This document shows positions 36,852-38,481 of a DNA stretch of 38,481 nucleotides, one piece after another. Within the stretch, counting starts at the first letter, position 1, and each line of letters opens with the position of its first letter. A program made the position numbers and the translations under genes. The stretch is from positions 1-38,481 of the forward strand of contig QHRJ01000041.1 of NCBI GenBank assembly GCA_003220075.1. The letters run 5' to 3'. Origin of the DNA: Verrucomicrobiota bacterium (GTDB taxonomy: Bacteria > Verrucomicrobiota > Verrucomicrobiia > Chthoniobacterales > UBA10450). The notes beneath the pieces are model-generated. The model did not search any database. It saw nothing but the letters and a program-made list of their open reading frames with translations, and had not been told where the DNA came from.

Positions 36852-37391
36852 GTGCCTCATTCCACGGCTGACCTCAAGATTCTGCGGCCGCAAAACCGCG
36901 TTCGTTATCTCAAGCTGATCGCGCTTTTTAAGATCGGCAAAGGAATCCTGCTTCTCGTGCTCGGGATTTCGATCCTTTTTTTGAATTCGCGCGCCGTGTG
37001 GATGGACAACATTTCGGATTGGGTGGCAGATGAGATCTTGCTCAAGCATAGCAAAGCGGTGCATTACTTACTCAACCGCTTACAGGCGATGCTGGCTGGT
37101 GGCGGCGTCTGGCGCGCAACCGGCTTCCTTAGCCTCTTTTATTCCGCGGTCCTATTCACCGAAGGCGTTGGCGTCTATTTACAAAAAAGATGGGCGGAGT
37201 ATCTCATGGTCTTCGCGACCGGAGCATTGATTCCGCTGGAAGTACGTCACATTTACTATCGGCCCAGCTTCACTGCCGTCATTATTCTCGCGGCCAATTG
37301 TTTCATCGTTTGGTTTTTGTACCGAGTCTTGAAACGCGAGCCGGCTCACGCTGCGACAACTCCGCCGGAAGTTGCGGTCGAGACACGTTAA
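36852..37391 (+). CDS. DUF2127 family membrane protein
   Basis: YLKLIALFKIGKGILLLVLGISIL, YLQKRWAEYLMVFATGALIPLEVRHIYYRPS. Confidence 0.85.
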   Translation: MPHSTADLKILRPQNRVRYLKLIALFKIGKGILLLVLGISILFLNSRAVWMDNISDWVADEILLKHSKAVHYLLNRLQAMLAGGGVWRATGFLSLFYSAVLFTEGVGVYLQKRWAEYLMVFATGALIPLEVRHIYYRPSFTAVIILAANCFIVWFLYRVLKREPAHAATTPPEVAVETR

Positions 37392-37959
37392 CAGGGCGAA
37401 GTCCAAATTGCGCGAGCACTTCGGTCGTGCGCTCCATCGGCAGGCCGATCACATTCGTAAACGAACCTTCAATCGATGCGATAATACTGCGGCCAGCAGC
37501 TTGCGCGGCGTAGGCGCCAGCTTTGTCGATCGGATTTACGACGCGAAAGTAATTGGCGATATCGCTCTCGTTCAGCCTGCGGAAACGAACCTGTGAGATC
37601 TCAGCGAAGCTGATTTTTTTTTGTGGACCGACTATGCAAACTCCCGTGCAGACATCGTGCGTTCGTCCGCTCAACCGTCGCAGAATCACGCCCGCATGAT
37701 TCAGATCACGCGGCTTGCCGATGATTTCCCCTTCGAGTGCGACAAGGGTATCGGCCGCGAGAACGATCCGATGCGGGTGAACATGGGACACGCCCAATCC
37801 TTTGCGGGTGGCGTTCGCGATTGTCAGCTCGCACAAAGATAAATGTGCCATCGCCACTTCGTTGACGGCGGGGCCTATGACTTCGAATTCATACCCTGCC
37901 CCCGTCAAAAGGGCGCGGCGCCGCGACGAATTCGATGCAAGAATAAATGGCGACGACAC
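37303..37959 (-). CDS. maf: Maf family nucleotide pyrophosphatase
   Basis: FILASNSSRRRALLTGAGYEFEVI, VLAADTLVALEGEIIGKP, YFRVVNPIDKAGAYAAQAAGRSIIASIEGSFTNVIGLPMERT. Confidence 0.95.
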   Translation of the reverse strand: MSSPFILASNSSRRRALLTGAGYEFEVIGPAVNEVAMAHLSLCELTIANATRKGLGVSHVHPHRIVLAADTLVALEGEIIGKPRDLNHAGVILRRLSGRTHDVCTGVCIVGPQKKISFAEISQVRFRRLNESDIANYFRVVNPIDKAGAYAAQAAGRSIIASIEGSFTNVIGLPMERTTEVLAQFGLRPVNVSRPQLPAELSQREPARVSRLGTKTKR

Positions 37960-37974
37960 TGCAGGCCGTCCTGA

Positions 37975-38481
37975 TTACGGAGTGGCGGACGGCATTGGCA
38001 CGACCCGCGGCGCCGCCGGGATTTTCTCCGCCGGATTATCCGGCGCATTTTTCCCGCCGAAAATATCAGGCATTTTCATCTCTGTGTAATCCGCCGGAAC
38101 GGAAAATTCGCTGTTCGGAATCGGATCGCGCTTGACTGAAACCAGGGTCATAACGACGTGCCCTCTTACCGTATCCATCTCAATCTTCACTGGAACGCCG
38201 GGCAGGTCCCTAAAATCTGGAACGTTCGTGCCAGAGTTCGCCAAAGCGGACGGTTGGGCCATTTTCATTTCTTTCATGATCGCGGCTGCGTCCGGGTAGT
38301 TGGTGGCGATGTAATACGTCGCTTTGCCCACAGCCGTGTCGGTGGTGAATACATCCGTCGGCATGCCGTTCACAGTTTCCTTGCGGCCAAGCGGAGTCAG
38401 CTTCGATTTTTGCTCAGCCGGAGTAGCTCCGGCAAACTTCTTAACCATTTCCGCTGCCGCTTTCATTTTGTCGCCTGAAAT
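37975..38481 (-). CDS. DUF4412-like hypothetical protein (partial; 5' end beyond window)
   Basis: KSKLTPLGRKETVNGMPTDVFTTDTAVGKATYYIATNYPDAAAIMKEMKMAQ. The ORF appears to continue past the window edge. Confidence 0.6.
   Translation of the reverse strand: MSGDKMKAAAEMVKKFAGATPAEQKSKLTPLGRKETVNGMPTDVFTTDTAVGKATYYIATNYPDAAAIMKEMKMAQPSALANSGTNVPDFRDLPGVPVKIEMDTVRGHVVMTLVSVKRDPIPNSEFSVPADYTEMKMPDIFGGKNAPDNPAEKIPAAPRVVPMPSATP

Noticed and set aside
1-38481. CRISPR array, prophage module, IS element or rRNA operon
   Set aside because: No regularly spaced direct repeats, phage structural genes, transposases or rRNA-like sequence were recognised on either strand.

Overview
The window looks chromosomal and is probably from a Verrucomicrobiota-like soil bacterium (inferred from gene content and repeat style). 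Housekeeping and metabolic genes include ECF sigma factor, YugP-type Zn protease, M24 peptidase, ABCG-type ABC transporter, FtsH, DeoC, aldehyde dehydrogenase, 5'-3' exonuclease, NadC, BirA, a siroheme-decarboxylase-like protein, HAD hydrolase, LysR, a B12-binding radical SAM protein, a CADD/PqqC-like protein, peroxiredoxin and Maf. There are three plausible tRNAs: His-GTG, Arg-TCG and Lys-TTT. The most notable items are: (1) an integrase-less mini integron cassette array at about 9.63-11.30 kb, with one excellent attC site, one degenerate attC site and an isolated GTTAGGC boundary; (2) a tRNA-like gene apparently split in two around a complete tRNA-Lys and a decayed GIY-YIG nuclease ORF; (3) a CADD-like protein keeping the sacrificial Tyr, the Lys and all metal ligands of the chlamydial pABA enzyme, translationally coupled to a peroxiredoxin; (4) a tightly overlapping operon of membrane protein, B12-radical SAM protein and LysR regulator; (5) several families of multi-hairpin dispersed repeats sitting at gene ends, one of which supplies the stop codon of a DUF559 (Vsr-like) nuclease; (6) an unusual cluster of frameshifted genes, including trpD with an apparent internal deletion. 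No tools were run. Family names come from reading motifs in the supplied translations.
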